DNA from: JAAUQA01 sp036351435
Lineage (GTDB): Bacteria > Pseudomonadota > Gammaproteobacteria > Competibacterales > Competibacteraceae
Direction: 5' to 3'
DNA length: 5,856 bases
Assembly: GCA_036351435.1 (NCBI GenBank)
Contig: JAZBPA010000097.1
Span: forward strand, 1-5,856
Below, piece by piece: positions 4,465-5,856 of the stretch. How positions within the stretch are numbered: the first letter of the stretch is position 1; each line of letters begins with the position of its first letter. A program made the position numbers and the translations under genes. A model generated the notes under the pieces. It was not told where the DNA came from. It searched no databases and was given only the letters and a program-made list of their open reading frames with translations.

Positions 4465-5856
4465 ATGTTCATTGAACCACGAAAGAAGCTGATCGACTGG
4501 GTGCAGAAGCAACTAACCGGTCCACCTGAGCAGACCTCTGATGGCCCGGAACTCCGCGGCGTTTTACCCACGGAACGTTTCCCCTGCGGTGCGCTTTATC
4601 CTACATCCAAGTGGGGCGAAGGTATCGATCCGGCCAGTGAAGATGTCGATGAAGCAGATGGTACTAATGAGGTTGCTGGTGAAAGCTTAGCCGAACCTGC
4701 CGTTGTACGACGTTACATTCCACCGTCGTCACTGGGTTTCTCGTTTTTTATTAAGGGTGAAGATATCCGGTTCCAGGTGTTGTGCCGTGCCGTCAGGTAT
4801 GAACGCACAGAACGAGACGAGCGAGGACAATACAAAAACGACTGGAAACGCAAGGAACTGATTTCCGGGCAAGGAGACGAGGAAGAGTTCGAGAACATCA
4901 GTTGTCCTGGGAAAGACCAACGTCAGAGTTTTTCCAAGCTGGTAGATAAGGCACGCGTTGACGTTCAGTGGCGTCACTTCGTCGATGGCTGGATCGTCAC
5001 GGTTTCTCTGTGCAATGCACAGGAGGTTTCTGACGACCAGACAGGTAGAAACTACGTCTTTGAGCGTGCCGAAAAGACCCTGTTCGAAGCTGGCCTCCGC
5101 TGCGTGATCGACGCCGGCGACGTCGGTGTCTATCCTCGCGTCAACCGGAGCTTGCTAGACCAGGAAGAACAGGAAATCGAACTCCAGTACGCCCACCGGC
5201 ACATCTACGCCATCGGGCATGGCTGCGCCGCCAACTGGGAGGTGAAGGACGGTAAGGTCGTCGAACTGCGCTCCGAAACGATGCCGGCGGTAGAAGTGCC
5301 GCAGATGACTGCGGATACTGGATCGGGGGGCGAGCCTGTACTGTCGCTGGCGCGGCTAGCTGATATAGATAACGCTCACGCAACCCTCCTGTCCGAGTTG
5401 GACGATTTCATAAGCGGATACGCGAACTGGGTTGCCAGCCAACAGAGTAATATCCCAGGTCTTCCGGCCGAAGACCGTGCAGCCGCAGGCCGCATGGTCG
5501 CGCGCATGAACACAGCCGTCTCACGCATGCGTGTGGGTCTGCGCCTGCTGGGCGACAATGCACAGGCAAGGCTGGCCTTTGCCTTAGCCAATCGCGCCAT
5601 GTTGGATCAGATGCGCCAACATGATCATCTTCAGGGCAAGCCCCGCACCGACGATGCCTATCGTTGGCGTCCCTTCCAGTTGGCCTTCTTGTTAACCACG
5701 CTAGAATCCACGACCAATGAAGACAGTGAATTCCGCGATACGGTTGACCTGATCTGGTTCCCTACAGGCGGCGGTAAGACCGAAGCTTATCTCGGCCTTA
5801 TCGCATTCCAGATAGCGCTGAGACGACTTCGTCATTCTGATACCGGGGGCGGAACA
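4465..5856 (+). CDS. drmA: DISARM-type helicase DrmA, 3'-truncated by window edge
   Basis: The frame is open from the ATG at 4465 to the last base: 464 codons without a stop, continuing beyond the window. DrmA homologues are usually well over 1000 aa, so less than half is seen. Visible features: an N-terminus with LTGP (17-20), FPCGALYPT (39-47) and PSSLGFSF (87-94), which fit my memory of DrmA beginnings; an acidic linker (50-78); a long N-terminal region; WRPFQLAFLL (401-410), a Q-motif-like element; and DLIWFPTGGGKTEAYLGL (428-445), a superfamily 2 helicase motif I with Walker A PTGGGKTE at 433-440. In DISARM, DrmA acts with DrmB and DrmC against incoming phage DNA beside a methyltransferase that marks host DNA. 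AAGGA (4458-4462) lies only 2 nt before the ATG, an unusually short spacing; the tight coupling to the previous gene may compensate. The family call rests on motif recall, so another large defence helicase is possible. Confidence 0.82.
   Translation, partial: MFIEPRKKLIDWVQKQLTGPPEQTSDGPELRGVLPTERFPCGALYPTSKWGEGIDPASEDVDEADGTNEVAGESLAEPAVVRRYIPPSSLGFSFFIKGEDIRFQVLCRAVRYERTERDERGQYKNDWKRKELISGQGDEEEFENISCPGKDQRQSFSKLVDKARVDVQWRHFVDGWIVTVSLCNAQEVSDDQTGRNYVFERAEKTLFEAGLRCVIDAGDVGVYPRVNRSLLDQEEQEIELQYAHRHIYAIGHGCAANWEVKDGKVVELRSETMPAVEVPQMTADTGSGGEPVLSLARLADIDNAHATLLSELDDFISGYANWVASQQSNIPGLPAEDRAAAGRMVARMNTAVSRMRVGLRLLGDNAQARLAFALANRAMLDQMRQHDHLQGKPRTDDAYRWRPFQLAFLLTTLESTTNEDSEFRDTVDLIWFPTGGGKTEAYLGLIAFQIALRRLRHSDTGGGT

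Noticed and set aside
4287..5600. Several short minus-strand open frames opposite the drmA-like gene
   Set aside because: All are antisense to a continuous 464-codon frame with helicase motifs and have low-complexity translations rich in Arg and Ser.
1..5856. CRISPR array, IS element or integrase gene
   Set aside because: No regularly spaced repeats, no terminal inverted repeats with a transposase, and no tyrosine or serine recombinase motif in any long frame.

Overview
The window looks like part of a proteobacterial chromosome, most likely gammaproteobacterial: the GMP synthase closely resembles the enterobacterial form throughout. No rRNA or marker gene fixes the taxon, so this is an inference. 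It reads as a genomic-island junction at the 3' end of guaA, a known integration site for islands, and it runs into the start of a phage-defence locus of DISARM type. All genes lie on the + strand.

Positions 1-1179 hold the C-terminal three quarters of guaA with an intact end. Positions 1180-2634 hold one cargo gene (1287-2552) with a strong Shine-Dalgarno. It encodes an unrecognised 421-aa protein with a LysM-like N-terminal segment and hydrophobic helices in the middle. Positions 2635-2955 are a second, headless copy of the last 321 bp of guaA. It aligns without gaps, is 82% identical (264/321 by hand count), and carries changes at residues that are normally invariant. The two guaA 3' ends bracket a segment of about 1.8 kb like left and right attachment ends, but no integrase is visible.

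Positions 2956-3098 are an AT-rich promoter region with a consensus TATAAT box and an 11-bp perfect inverted repeat whose right arm ends at the base before the next start codon. Positions 3099-4451 encode a Schlafen-type AlbA_2 / HATPase_c_4 / winged-helix protein, a putative regulator or RNA-acting factor. Thirteen bases later comes a large gene that runs off the window (4465-5856, 464 codons seen). It carries the features of DrmA, the DISARM helicase, including PTGGGKTE. The two genes probably form one operon, with the Schlafen-like protein regulating or supplementing the system. The remaining DISARM genes (drmB, drmC and a methyltransferase) would be expected beyond position 5856 but are not seen.

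The points most worth following are the displaced guaA tail as an integration scar, the one-gene cargo between the two tails, the Schlafen-like gene in front of drmA with its structured leader, and a dense cluster of CCGAGT/ACTCGG motifs inside the Schlafen-like gene.
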